Positions 1 to 8,072 of a stretch of DNA of 64,000 nucleotides are shown here, piece by piece; the stretch's first letter is position 1, and each line of letters starts with the position of its first letter. Location of the stretch: assembly GCA_021776785.1 (NCBI GenBank), contig JAJFFF010000052.1:204328-268327 (forward strand), read 5' to 3'. This stretch comes from Planctomycetota bacterium. GTDB lineage: Bacteria > Planctomycetota > PLA2. Made by a program: the position numbers and the translations under genes. Below the pieces are notes generated by a model. That model ran no database searches. It was not told the origin of the DNA and was given only the letters and a program-made list of their open reading frames with translations.

Positions 1-136
1 TCGCGAATCCTCGCTCTCGCTATTCGACTTCTTCAACGGGCTGTGGTGTAGGGTTGCCATAGTCGTTGGGGGGGTTTACGGTTAATCCCCCTAGGTCTAG
101 TTGTCCCCGTCTCGCAGTTTTCCCGGAGGTCAGAGT

Positions 137-1051
137 ATGCGCGCAGGGTTTGCGCTATTTTTGTGCGTGGTCGGATGCAGGACGATTCCCGTTCCTGAGA
201 ACACCGAGACGCACGCCGCACTGCCGACGAGCACGCTCGTCGCTGTGCCCTCGCTCGCTGCGGACCTCGACCTCGCCTATGAAGGCGAGGCGGATGGCTT
301 CATTAAGTTGGTGTCCCCTCCCGACCACGTCATGCTCGTGCCGGATTCCAGGCGCGCGTATGTCAACGGTCGCAACGTTGAAATGACCTACCCGTGCATG
401 TGGCGCGGCCAAGACTATGTCTTGAGCAACGGTGACGCTGCGCTCGTGCGCCGGACGCTCCTGGCGACCCGGTCCCGCCGCGCTGTGCCGCTCAAGCGGC
501 CCCCGCCGTTGGTCGTCAAGCCGCGGGTTGCCCCCGTTGTGCGGCGTGCGCCTTCCGGCTTGCCGCTGCGTTGGCGTCCGCGCCAGGACGCCAACCCGGT
601 GAACTGGAAATACATCGTCGTTCATCACATGGCGTCCGGCAGCGGTTCGGCAGCGGCGATTCACCGCCTTCACCTGCAGCGCGGTTTCGACGGGATGGGC
701 TACCACTTCGTCATCGGAAATGGCTCGCTTACATCCGACGGTCAGGTGGAAGTGGGGTACCGATGGAAAAACCAGATCCACGGCGCTCACGCCAAAGCCC
801 GCGAGGGTGATCCGCGGCGCGAGAGCAATTACTACAACCGGTTCGGCATCGGCATCTGCTTGGTCGGATACTTCAGCGATGACGGCCCGTCGCGCGCGCA
901 GATGACGGCGCTTCACGACCTTGTGGCCCGTCTGCGCACCGCGTACGACATCCCCGCCCGCAACGTCGTTCCGCACCGCTCGGTGAGTCAAACGCGGTGC
1001 CCGGGCGTGCGGTTCCCCTGGAAGCGATTTAGCGACGGCCTGCGTCGCTGA
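137..1051 (+). CDS. Lipoprotein N-acetylmuramoyl-L-alanine amidase (amidase_2/PGRP fold)
   Basis: Predicted zinc amidase that cleaves the MurNAc-L-alanine bond of peptidoglycan, probably anchored in the envelope as a lipoprotein. The ATG at 137 is preferred because GGAGGT lies 6 nt upstream and the first residues form a lipoprotein signal ending in VVGC; an in-frame TTG at 101 has no such support. Length is 304 aa. After a basic, proline-rich linker (to about residue 155) the amidase domain begins with IVVHH (His163/164), continues with YHFVIG (about 189-194) and ends with HRSVSQTRCPG, where His280 and Cys288 complete the usual zinc triad. The family is well known; whether it acts in recycling, division or predation cannot be told from context. 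Confidence 0.88.
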   Translation: MRAGFALFLCVVGCRTIPVPENTETHAALPTSTLVAVPSLAADLDLAYEGEADGFIKLVSPPDHVMLVPDSRRAYVNGRNVEMTYPCMWRGQDYVLSNGDAALVRRTLLATRSRRAVPLKRPPPLVVKPRVAPVVRRAPSGLPLRWRPRQDANPVNWKYIVVHHMASGSGSAAAIHRLHLQRGFDGMGYHFVIGNGSLTSDGQVEVGYRWKNQIHGAHAKAREGDPRRESNYYNRFGIGICLVGYFSDDGPSRAQMTALHDLVARLRTAYDIPARNVVPHRSVSQTRCPGVRFPWKRFSDGLRR

Positions 1052-1208
1052 CAGCCGGTTTCGACGCCTGGCGGCGGCGAGACCTTGCCGCCCGAAAGGC
1101 GTAGCACCAATTCGATGGCCCGACGCCGCCTCGGGCGGCGTCGGCGGTCGCGTGCCCCAATGCCGACCCAAAAAAACGCAGGACCAACCCAAGTGCGGAA
1201 CCAAAAAA

Positions 1209-1411
1209 TGCGGGACCAGGTTCCGGTGGATAACGTTGTAAGTGCTTGTGACGTCTTTGGTTATGCGCGCCACGTGCGGGATTTCTCGCGCAAATCGGGC
1301 GTGATGTGGCACCTTTGGGAACGAATCTGCGCGAGAAATCCCGCACGTGGCGTCCATAAGTAGCGCGCTTACAATGGTTTATGGAGTTATCCACCGGGGC
1401 CTGGTCCCGCA
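1209..1411. repeat. Nested-palindrome intergenic element, copy 1
   Basis: Non-coding 203-bp element. Outer arms 1209-1234 and 1386-1411 are inverted repeats (24 of 26 match; both exceptions are T opposite G). They include GGTGGATAA at 1225-1233 and its complement TTATCCACC at 1387-1395, one base from a consensus DnaA box. Inner arms 1261-1292 and 1328-1359 match at 30 of 32 positions, with CACGTG in each arm and a 35-nt loop. Spacers of 26 nt separate inner and outer arms on both sides. Copies 2 and 3 have the same spacing. Upstream, weaker GGACC-type motifs recur near 1180 and 1198. The rest of the 1052-1450 gap holds nothing else I recognise. Confidence 0.9.
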
Positions 1412-1450
1412 TTTGGGGCCTGGTTTTGGCCTGTCGTTAGAATTCGGCCC

Positions 1451-2260
1451 GTGCCGCTTGCCGTGCTTCGTAATGGTCTCTCTCTCTTCTATGAGGAGCA
1501 CGGCGCCGGTGAGCCCCTTTTGCTCCTGATGGGGACCGGCGCGAGCCACGCTTTTTGGGGCGCCCAAGTACCCGCCTACGCGGAGCATTGGCGCACGATC
1601 GTTTTCGATTCGCGCGGCGTGGGGCGTTCGACCGTGCCGGACGATCCGACGACGTGCACGATGGCCGCGATGGCCGACGACGCCGCGCAGTTGCTCGATG
1701 CGCTCGGGATCGAGAGCGCGCACATCTCCGGCCTGAGCCTCGGCTCGACCGTGGCGCAGGAGATGGCGCTCCGCCATCCGACGCGCGTGCGCACCGCGCA
1801 ACTGCACGGCACCTGGGCTCAGTCGGACGAGTGGTTCGTGCGCATGATCGAGACGCTCGAGTACCCGATCCGCGCGGGCGATCACGCTGCGTTCATTCGC
1901 TATGCGCTGATGTGGATCACAAGCCCCACCTTCCTGCGCGAGCAAGGGGAAGTGGTGGCCGGGATGGAGGCCGCGTTTCTCGCGGAGCCGCCGGCGGCGC
2001 TCGGGGTGTTGGGTCACATTCACGCCGACAAGACGCACGATGCGCTGGACCGGCTGGCGGCGATTCGCTGCCCGGTGCTGGTGACCGCGGGCGAACAGGA
2101 TGTGCAGGTCCCGCCGCGGTACGGCTCGGTTGTGGCGAAAACAATTCCGGGCGCGGCGTACCACCTGTTCACGGGCCCGCACGCAAGTCACCTCGCGTGC
2201 GTCGAGATGGCCGATGAATTCAACCGCGTGACGTCGGAGTGGTTGCTAGCCCACCCGTGA
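1451..2260 (+). CDS. Alpha/beta hydrolase
   Basis: A 269-aa single-domain alpha/beta hydrolase; substrate unknown. The nucleophile elbow is GLSLGS with Ser96, the acid is Asp217 in GEQD and the base is His247 in HASHL, the standard triad order and spacing. FDSRGVGRS near residue 52 and the oxyanion region LLMGTG near 26 are typical of the 3-oxoadipate enol-lactonase/haloperoxidase-like subgroup, but this does not fix the reaction. The start is GTG at 1451 with no clear ribosome-binding site. It stands alone between repeat copy 1 and the convergent methyltransferase gene. Confidence 0.85.
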   Translation: MPLAVLRNGLSLFYEEHGAGEPLLLLMGTGASHAFWGAQVPAYAEHWRTIVFDSRGVGRSTVPDDPTTCTMAAMADDAAQLLDALGIESAHISGLSLGSTVAQEMALRHPTRVRTAQLHGTWAQSDEWFVRMIETLEYPIRAGDHAAFIRYALMWITSPTFLREQGEVVAGMEAAFLAEPPAALGVLGHIHADKTHDALDRLAAIRCPVLVTAGEQDVQVPPRYGSVVAKTIPGAAYHLFTGPHASHLACVEMADEFNRVTSEWLLAHP

Positions 2261-2366
2261 ACACGACCAGGGCCTGTCTAAGCAACGCCGTCGCAACGAG
2301 GGCGAGCCGCTGCGCGAAGAGCCAGCGGTGATACGGCGGGCCGCCGGCAGGATTTCCCGACCGACC

Positions 2367-2843
2367 TTAGCGGTTGGGTAAGTAGTCCACGCTCTCCAAG
2401 CGAAGCAGGAACTCTTTCCAAGTTGTTCCGCCGCCGAACCCGCCGAGTCGCCGTTGGGCGGCCAGCACGCGATGACAGGGAATGATGAGGGGAAGATCGT
2501 TGGCGCCGACCGCGTTGCCGACAGCGCGCGCCGCGCGCGGGCGGCCGACGAGATCGGCAAGCGCGCCGTACGAAATTGTCTCGCCGAAAGCGATGTTGGC
2601 GACCGCATGCAAGACGTCACGCGAGAACGGCGTGCCGTGCACCGCGAAGGGCAGATCGAACGTGCGGCGCTCGCCCGCGAAGTATTGCTGCAGCTGGCGC
2701 TTGGTCTCTCGGTCCAGCGGCGTCCGCCTTCCCTCGTCGTGGCGCACGTCGCCCAAGCGAACTTCGCGAACGAATTCTCCGTCGGTGCCGTAGCTGACAG
2801 GCCCTTGTGCCGATGTAAGGGAGGAATAGAGCAGACGTCCCAC
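2367..2843 (-). CDS. ogt: Methylated-DNA--protein-cysteine S-methyltransferase
   Basis: A suicide repair protein that transfers the methyl group from O6-methylguanine in DNA to its own cysteine. The acceptor is Cys123 in the diagnostic motif IIPCHRV, preceded by GNAVGANDLPL and followed by GGFGGG, all standard for the family. At 158 aa it matches short Ogt-type enzymes without an Ada domain. The start is GTG at 2843. It is transcribed divergently from the permease gene at 2867, leaving only 23 bp between the two starts, so the promoters must overlap the coding ends. Confidence 0.93.
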   Translation of the reverse strand: MGRLLYSSLTSAQGPVSYGTDGEFVREVRLGDVRHDEGRRTPLDRETKRQLQQYFAGERRTFDLPFAVHGTPFSRDVLHAVANIAFGETISYGALADLVGRPRAARAVGNAVGANDLPLIIPCHRVLAAQRRLGGFGGGTTWKEFLLRLESVDYLPNR

Positions 2844-2866
2844 TCGGATAGCATGGCCGAACCAAG

Positions 2867-3934
2867 ATGGACCGCAAAGTATTCATATCTCTTCTCCTCG
2901 CCCTCGCGGTCGTCGGGCTGGTGTGGCTGACGTTCGCGATCTTTCACCCGTTCCTGTTGGCCATGCTTTGGGCGGCGGCGATCGCGAGCGTCTCGTACGC
3001 GCCCTACCTGCGCCTCAAAGCGTGGATGGGCGGGCGGCGTAACCTGTCCGCGACGGTGATGTCGATCGTCGTGTTGGTCGTGATCGTCGGCCCGTTCGGA
3101 ACGATGGCAGTCGCGTTGTTTGAAGATGCAACCGGATTGGTCGCGAACCTCCACCCCGAGAATTTGGAGGCGCGCCTGAAGAACGTGATTTCGCATCGCT
3201 GGGTCGAGTCCACCTTGGACTGGGTGTACGGCACCGCGGGCCCGGAATTCGAACGGCGCGACGCACTCGCCGCGGTCGCCAAAAAGGTAAGCGGTCCGAT
3301 CGCGCGTTGGACCGCCGACGCGCTGACGTTCTTGCTGTCGTTGCTCGTCGGGCTGGGAACGGTGATGGTCTCGATCTTCTTCTTTTTTCGAGACGGACCC
3401 GACCTGGTGCAAGTCGTGCGCGAGCTCATACCTCTGCGCGAGGCGGATCGCGAAGCCGTGATCGGCGACATCCACGGGGCGACCGTCGCGGCGATTCGCG
3501 GTGGGTTTTTAACCGCACTCGCGCAAGGCGCACTCGGCTTCATCATCTTGTTCATTTTGAACGTGGACAACGCGCTGTTATGGACCGCGGCGATGGCGCT
3601 CGCGAGTTTGATCCCGTTGGTGGGAACCGCATTGATCTGGCTACCGATCGCCTTGGTGATGGTCGCCGACGGTCAGGTGGGGCGCGCCGTGGCGTTGGTC
3701 GGGTACGGCGTACTCGTCATCGGCATGGCGGACAACTTCTTGCGCCCGATGCTGGTGGGCCAACACATGGAAGCGCACCCGCTGCTTTTGTTTTTCGGAA
3801 CGATGGGCGGCATCATGATGTTTGGGTTTGGCGGCATCATCCTCGGCCCCGTCGCGGTCGCGCTCCTCGGCGTGACGACGCGGATCTTTCGTCGCGAGGT
3901 GCGCGGGATGGCACCCGACTCGCAAGCCGCGTGA
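2867..3934 (+). CDS. AI-2E family transporter (PerM/UPF0118-type permease)
   Basis: A 355-aa polytopic inner-membrane protein. Hydrophobic helices appear at about residues 5-50 (two helices), 60-85, 150-170, 205-260 and 280-345, the pattern of the AI-2E exporter family. Its typical features FFFFRDG after the third helix group and LIPLVGTALIW in the later helices are visible. Members have been linked to autoinducer export and to Na+/H+ antiport; the substrate here is unknown. The start is ATG at 2867, and the gene ends just before a hairpin it shares with the convergent TPR gene. Confidence 0.85.
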   Translation: MDRKVFISLLLALAVVGLVWLTFAIFHPFLLAMLWAAAIASVSYAPYLRLKAWMGGRRNLSATVMSIVVLVVIVGPFGTMAVALFEDATGLVANLHPENLEARLKNVISHRWVESTLDWVYGTAGPEFERRDALAAVAKKVSGPIARWTADALTFLLSLLVGLGTVMVSIFFFFRDGPDLVQVVRELIPLREADREAVIGDIHGATVAAIRGGFLTALAQGALGFIILFILNVDNALLWTAAMALASLIPLVGTALIWLPIALVMVADGQVGRAVALVGYGVLVIGMADNFLRPMLVGQHMEAHPLLLFFGTMGGIMMFGFGGIILGPVAVALLGVTTRIFRREVRGMAPDSQAA

Positions 3935-3935
3935 C

Positions 3936-3975
3936 CAAAAAAAAGCGTCGGCCCCGAGGGGACCGACGCTTCTCA
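3936..3975 (-). terminator. Intrinsic terminator of the TPR gene
   Basis: AAGCGTCGG (3943-3951) pairs with CCGACGCTT (3963-3971), with further CCCC/GGGG pairing inside. The run of A at 3937-3944 gives a U tract on the minus strand, so it terminates the minus-strand TPR gene. On the plus strand it is a hairpin without a U tract for the permease gene. Confidence 0.85.
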
Positions 3976-3987
3976 AAATCGTGTCGG

Positions 3988-5628
3988 TTAGCCGGCTTTC
4001 TTGAGCTTGGCGTTGGCACGCGCGAGCGCGGCCTTGGCGCGCGCCATCATGCCGGCGCGCGCGTTCGGAAGTTCTTGCGGCTGGCCTCCGCCGACCGGAG
4101 CGATCGGGCTCTTGCCCTGCTCCATCGCGCCGAGCACGCCGTCTGCGTAGTCCGCCAATGTCTGCCAGTCGCCGGTGCGCGAACACAGGCGGTTGAGTCC
4201 GGAGAACGCATCGCGATACGTGTAGTCACTGAGGTCGAGCGAGCGCGTGAAGTACATCTTCGCTTTCTTCGCGTCGAAGTTGACCGGGTAGAACTCGAAC
4301 AGGAGTCCCGTGTCGCTTTGCACCTGCGGGTCCTTGGGCATCAACGCGGCGGCCTCTTCGTACACTTGGGCGGACTTCTTAATCCGTCGTGCCGCGTCGG
4401 GCGGCGGCGCGTCCTTGGTCGCGCCGCGCCGCTCCGCCCAGTTGCGCAAAATCAGCGCGTAGTTGTTGCGGAACCAGCCCGTGTTCGGCGCGAGCTTGCG
4501 TAGTTCGTCGAAGTGCTTTTCCTGCCCGTCGATGTCGCGCGGGAGGTTGGTCGCCCACTGGTCTACCGCCAGCTTATAGTCCGGCGCCGCTTGGAGTGAC
4601 TTGCGATACGCGCCGAATGCCTTGTCCATCTTGCCTAGTTTCTGGTGGCAGTGTCCGGCATAGAAGTGATTGCGCGCGTCCTTTGGCGTAATCGCGGCCG
4701 CCTTAGAAAACGCAGGAAGCGCCTCTTCGAAGCGGCTGTTGGCGTACAGCGTGTAGCCGTAATAAAACCAAGTGTTCATCGACTTTGGCGCGCGCGTCGT
4801 AGCTTCCTTCATGACGTCCACGCCCTGCGCCCATTTTCCGCCAAACGCATACTTGAGCCCGCCCGAAATGGCGATGCCGTTGTCGGGGTGGGCGGCCAGC
4901 CCGCTCAGGTACGCTTCCTTCGCCTTCGTCTTTTCGCCGATCGCTAAGTAGCAGTGTCCATAGCGGATGAAATCCATCACGTCTGACTTATCGAGCTTCG
5001 TTGACGTCGCGTACTTGTCGATCGCGGCGCGATACTTTTCGAGCGCCGCGTTCTCTTTGCGCGCGCGCCGGAGGTTGGTGCCCGCGACATAGAACATGTA
5101 CGCCTGAAACGCGTGCGCCTTACCCATTTTCGGGTCGGCCATCAGCGCCTTGCCGACGTATTCCTGCGCTTTGACCCCATATTCGGGTTTATCGCCGCTT
5201 AGGTTGTAGTTCGCTCGCGCGCGTCCAAACAATGCCGTGGACGAGTTCTTGTCGATCTTGAGCGCCTCGGAGTACGAGCGATCCGCGTCCATGTAGTGGC
5301 TGCGAATGGCTGTGCCGTCGCCCCGTTCGGCCGCAAGTTTTTTTGCGACGGCCAAAAAGACGTCGCCCATCTTGACGTGAAGCGCCGCAGACCCGGCGTT
5401 TTTTTCCAACGCGCCCTCCACGAGGCTCCACGCCTCGTGCGGGTCGCCGCCGGCTACCCACGCGTCGGCGAGCACAAGCCAGGACGCGACATCGGTGGCG
5501 TCTTTCTCGACCGCTTTTTGCGCGACTTCGATGGCTTTCTCGAAGTCGCCTTTGTCGAGTAAGGCTTGCGCCTTGGGGTTGGCCAAGGCCGTCGTGGTCA
5601 AGATGAGAGTCAGGATTGCGGTTCGCAT
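3988..5628 (-). CDS. Secreted tetratricopeptide-repeat protein
   Basis: A 546-aa protein with a signal peptide (residues 1-16, cleavage after ALA) followed by tandem TPR-like helical repeats over most of its length. Clear examples are the segment starting NPKAQALLDKGDFEKAIEVA near the N terminus and the segments near residues 260-345 with YYGYTLYANSRFEEALPAFS. It ends in an alanine/lysine-rich helix. The start is ATG at 5628 because GGAGGAAG lies just upstream; a longer in-frame extension lacks a site. TPR proteins act as periplasmic scaffolds; no enzymatic domain is visible and the partner is unknown. Confidence 0.8.
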   Translation of the reverse strand: MRTAILTLILTTTALANPKAQALLDKGDFEKAIEVAQKAVEKDATDVASWLVLADAWVAGGDPHEAWSLVEGALEKNAGSAALHVKMGDVFLAVAKKLAAERGDGTAIRSHYMDADRSYSEALKIDKNSSTALFGRARANYNLSGDKPEYGVKAQEYVGKALMADPKMGKAHAFQAYMFYVAGTNLRRARKENAALEKYRAAIDKYATSTKLDKSDVMDFIRYGHCYLAIGEKTKAKEAYLSGLAAHPDNGIAISGGLKYAFGGKWAQGVDVMKEATTRAPKSMNTWFYYGYTLYANSRFEEALPAFSKAAAITPKDARNHFYAGHCHQKLGKMDKAFGAYRKSLQAAPDYKLAVDQWATNLPRDIDGQEKHFDELRKLAPNTGWFRNNYALILRNWAERRGATKDAPPPDAARRIKKSAQVYEEAAALMPKDPQVQSDTGLLFEFYPVNFDAKKAKMYFTRSLDLSDYTYRDAFSGLNRLCSRTGDWQTLADYADGVLGAMEQGKSPIAPVGGGQPQELPNARAGMMARAKAALARANAKLKKAG

Positions 5629-5901
5629 GGGGGACTTCCTCCGTGGTTTTTCCGTACCACAAACGTGGAGGCTCGATTCAACCACCACTATCGCTCAGCA
5701 TCAACAGTGCCGAGCGGGCAATTCGCGTAAATTCCGCGCTTTTCAGGAATTGGGTGTCACCGATTGGAAACACCGGAACGCTTCCTGTGTCAATCACCGC
5801 ACGTGGGGCGCCTCCTGCGGCCCCGCGCGGACGCCCGGTAAGAGTTCCTGTCAAGCGCGGTACGGCATCGTCCCGATAGGAGGTGCGAAGGGGAAAATGA
5901 C
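5629..5901. other. Intergenic region between divergent genes
   Basis: These 273 bp separate divergent genes and must carry both promoters. I see no convincing operator or conserved RNA. A purine-rich GAAGGGGA lies 8-15 nt before the ATG at 5902 and probably acts as the ribosome-binding site. Confidence 0.5.
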
Positions 5902-7053
5902 ATGGAACCGCGTACGGGAAATACGCGCGTCCGAGTCGCAGGGACTTTGCTCGTCGCCATCGCGATGGGCCTTCTTTGCAATTCGGCCCGCGCGGACGAT
6001 GAGGGCTTTTCACTCGAAAGCCTGGGCGCCATGGAGGAGCCGGAGGCCTCTCCGGAGGCTGCCATCGAAGCTCCGGAACGCGACGTCTGGGAGCGCATGA
6101 CAGACAACTTGCGCGTAGCGATCGATCTCAGCGCGCGGGGCATCGCCCGAACGAACACGGGACGCGCGTCGACCGTCTTGTTCGCGGGCATCGACGTCTA
6201 CAAGGTGTTCTCGTTGCCGCAAGGCGACTGGGGCACGTTGATCGCGCAGGTGTACCTAACGCGCGTGGACAACGCGCCGGGCCCGCCCGCGCCTTTTTTC
6301 GAGAGTGGAGACGACACCGAAGTCGTGTTCCGAATCTTCAACTTCAACTACACGGGATTGTCTTCACGGCAACATCTCAACTTTCGCTTCGGGCACTTTG
6401 AGGTGCCGTACGGTCTTGAGCAGACGCTGAACACGAACGGCACACTCCGCCAATACACACACGGAGCCAACCTCGGCGTAAAGGCCGACTGGGGTGCTTC
6501 GGTGAATGGCGTTACAAAGACGTGGGAGTATGAGTTCGGGGTTACGCGCGGGACAGGCAACGAATGGTCAAGTCGCGGTAGCCCCTACGTCTTGGCGGGA
6601 CGTGTCGGAACCGCCGCGGATCAAAACTGGTTCGCCGGACTTTCCTGTATGCAAGGCGAGGTGCTCAATCCCCCGAGCGTCGTGCGCGCATCACGCGTCG
6701 GGACAATCGTGCGCCGCTGGCGCCTCGGTTTCGACGCGATGGCGCAAGCCGGACCCGTGAACTTCCTCGTGGAGGTTTCGGTCGGCCAAGACTTCAGTCA
6801 GGAGATTTTGAACCTGTTCGGGGAAGTTCACGTCCAGAACGCTCGCGAGAATCTGCTCGTGTACGCGCAGGTCCGAAGCTTCCACCAAAACCTCGCCACT
6901 GGTTGGGAAGACACGTCGTCCGCAACGATCGGTGCACGTTTCTATGTGGACAACCACTGGACGGTCAGCGTCCAGTTCACGCAGGCGCTCTCAACGTTTA
7001 CGAATTCCGAACGGAACGGTGCTGTTTCGTTCCAAGCACGGTACCGGTTTTAG
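5902..7053 (+). CDS. Putative outer-membrane porin-like beta-barrel protein
   Basis: A 383-aa protein with an N-terminal signal peptide (about residues 11-31, ending NSARA). From about residue 70 the sequence alternates polar and hydrophobic residues as in transmembrane beta strands, for example LNFRFGHFEVPYG and FNFNYTGL. It ends in the aromatic C-terminal signature RYRF expected for recognition by the outer-membrane barrel assembly machinery. No specific porin family is recognised. It is the first gene of a run of three: the next start is 8 bp downstream of its stop, and a hybrid sensor kinase follows, so the barrel may bring in or be regulated by the sensed ligand (inference). Confidence 0.65.
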   Translation: MEPRTGNTRVRVAGTLLVAIAMGLLCNSARADDEGFSLESLGAMEEPEASPEAAIEAPERDVWERMTDNLRVAIDLSARGIARTNTGRASTVLFAGIDVYKVFSLPQGDWGTLIAQVYLTRVDNAPGPPAPFFESGDDTEVVFRIFNFNYTGLSSRQHLNFRFGHFEVPYGLEQTLNTNGTLRQYTHGANLGVKADWGASVNGVTKTWEYEFGVTRGTGNEWSSRGSPYVLAGRVGTAADQNWFAGLSCMQGEVLNPPSVVRASRVGTIVRRWRLGFDAMAQAGPVNFLVEVSVGQDFSQEILNLFGEVHVQNARENLLVYAQVRSFHQNLATGWEDTSSATIGARFYVDNHWTVSVQFTQALSTFTNSERNGAVSFQARYRF

Positions 7054-7061
7054 GGTTGGCC

Positions 7062-8066
7062 ATGAAACATCTCATCTTTTCTCTTGCGGCACTCACCGCA
7101 GTGGTGTCGACCGCGGCGGCGCAATCGGAGGCGTTTTGCGCGCTTCGAGATCCGGTGCGCCAGATCTATCTCATCTATCCGGGTGCGGACGCGCACCGAT
7201 CGATCGTGCGTTCGGTCGGTCCCAAGGCGCGCCACGAGGTGGCGAGCCAACTTCCGTTCGGGTTGCACTTCAACGAGCTCGGCAAACACACGCTGTATGT
7301 GGCGGCTAAGTCGGGACGCCCGATGGGGTTGATTCACGTCCGGTCTGAAGTGGGACGATGGGGCCTGATGGAGATCGCGTGGGCCCTCGATCTCGATCTT
7401 CGCGTGCGCGACTTCACCTTCCAGCGGTGCCGGAGCCGGCAACGCAAGAAATTGTCGACCAAAGCGTTTCGCGCCAACCTGATCGGAAAGAACCTAAGTG
7501 AGCTCGGCGCCCTGCTCACAAAGTCTGGCAAGTCGAGCAGTGCGTTGAAGGCGCCGCGCGGCACAGAAGGACTCGCAGCTGCGCTCGTGCGCAGTGCCAT
7601 GAAGACGATCGTGGTTACCGAGTCGGTCTGGAAGGCCGACCTCCGCATCCTCCGGCTGCTCGACCAAGGGCTACGTGGGTTTGAAGGGGGCGCGTCGGTG
7701 CAACCGGTCAAGCAGGTGTACACGCAGGACGTGCTGCACGAGTTGCGCGATCGACTTGCTGGCAACGGATCTGTCTTTGACCGAGCCACCGTGGCGGTCT
7801 TGCGTGTGATCAACAAAGACAAGAAGCAGATCGGGATCGTTGTCCGGACCGACTGGCTGGTCGGCGCCAAGAAAACCGTCATCCTGTGGCGGATCGATAT
7901 GAGCGGCAAGCTGCTCGCGATCAACGCGGCGGGGGCGGAAACGCTGCCATCGGAATTCAAGGCGCTGAAAGGTCGTGCCCTGGGGTCGTTTGAAGACTGC
8001 GCCAGTCCGACCGAACTCGCGGCGGTCGAAGTTCTTACACTGAGCGAGCTTCACGCAAAAAGATAG
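7062..8066 (+). CDS. Conserved periplasmic protein of unknown function
   Basis: A 334-aa protein with a clean signal peptide (MKHLIFSLAALTAVVSTAAA). The N-terminal half contains LHFNELGKHTLYVA, HVRSEVGRWGLMEIAWALD and FQRCRSR, which from memory resemble a family of uncharacterised proteins in marine gammaproteobacteria with an FMN-bind-like region; I cannot verify this here. The C-terminal half (about 200-334) shows no domain I know. The gene sits between the porin-like gene and the hybrid kinase with gaps of 8 and 6 bp, so co-transcription is very likely, and a role as a periplasmic ligand-binding or redox partner of the sensor is plausible. Confidence 0.55.
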   Translation: MKHLIFSLAALTAVVSTAAAQSEAFCALRDPVRQIYLIYPGADAHRSIVRSVGPKARHEVASQLPFGLHFNELGKHTLYVAAKSGRPMGLIHVRSEVGRWGLMEIAWALDLDLRVRDFTFQRCRSRQRKKLSTKAFRANLIGKNLSELGALLTKSGKSSSALKAPRGTEGLAAALVRSAMKTIVVTESVWKADLRILRLLDQGLRGFEGGASVQPVKQVYTQDVLHELRDRLAGNGSVFDRATVAVLRVINKDKKQIGIVVRTDWLVGAKKTVILWRIDMSGKLLAINAAGAETLPSEFKALKGRALGSFEDCASPTELAAVEVLTLSELHAKR

Positions 8067-8072
8067 ACAGCT

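Noticed and set aside
155..1357. Long reverse-strand open frame of 400 codons over the amidase gene
   Set aside because: It mirrors the real gene in GC-rich DNA; its product has no recognisable features, and the amidase has clear motifs and a ribosome-binding site.
1209..1411. DnaA-box pairs as a chromosomal or plasmid replication origin
   Set aside because: No dnaA, dnaN, rep or parAB genes lie nearby, the boxes are only two per element, and the same element occurs three times.
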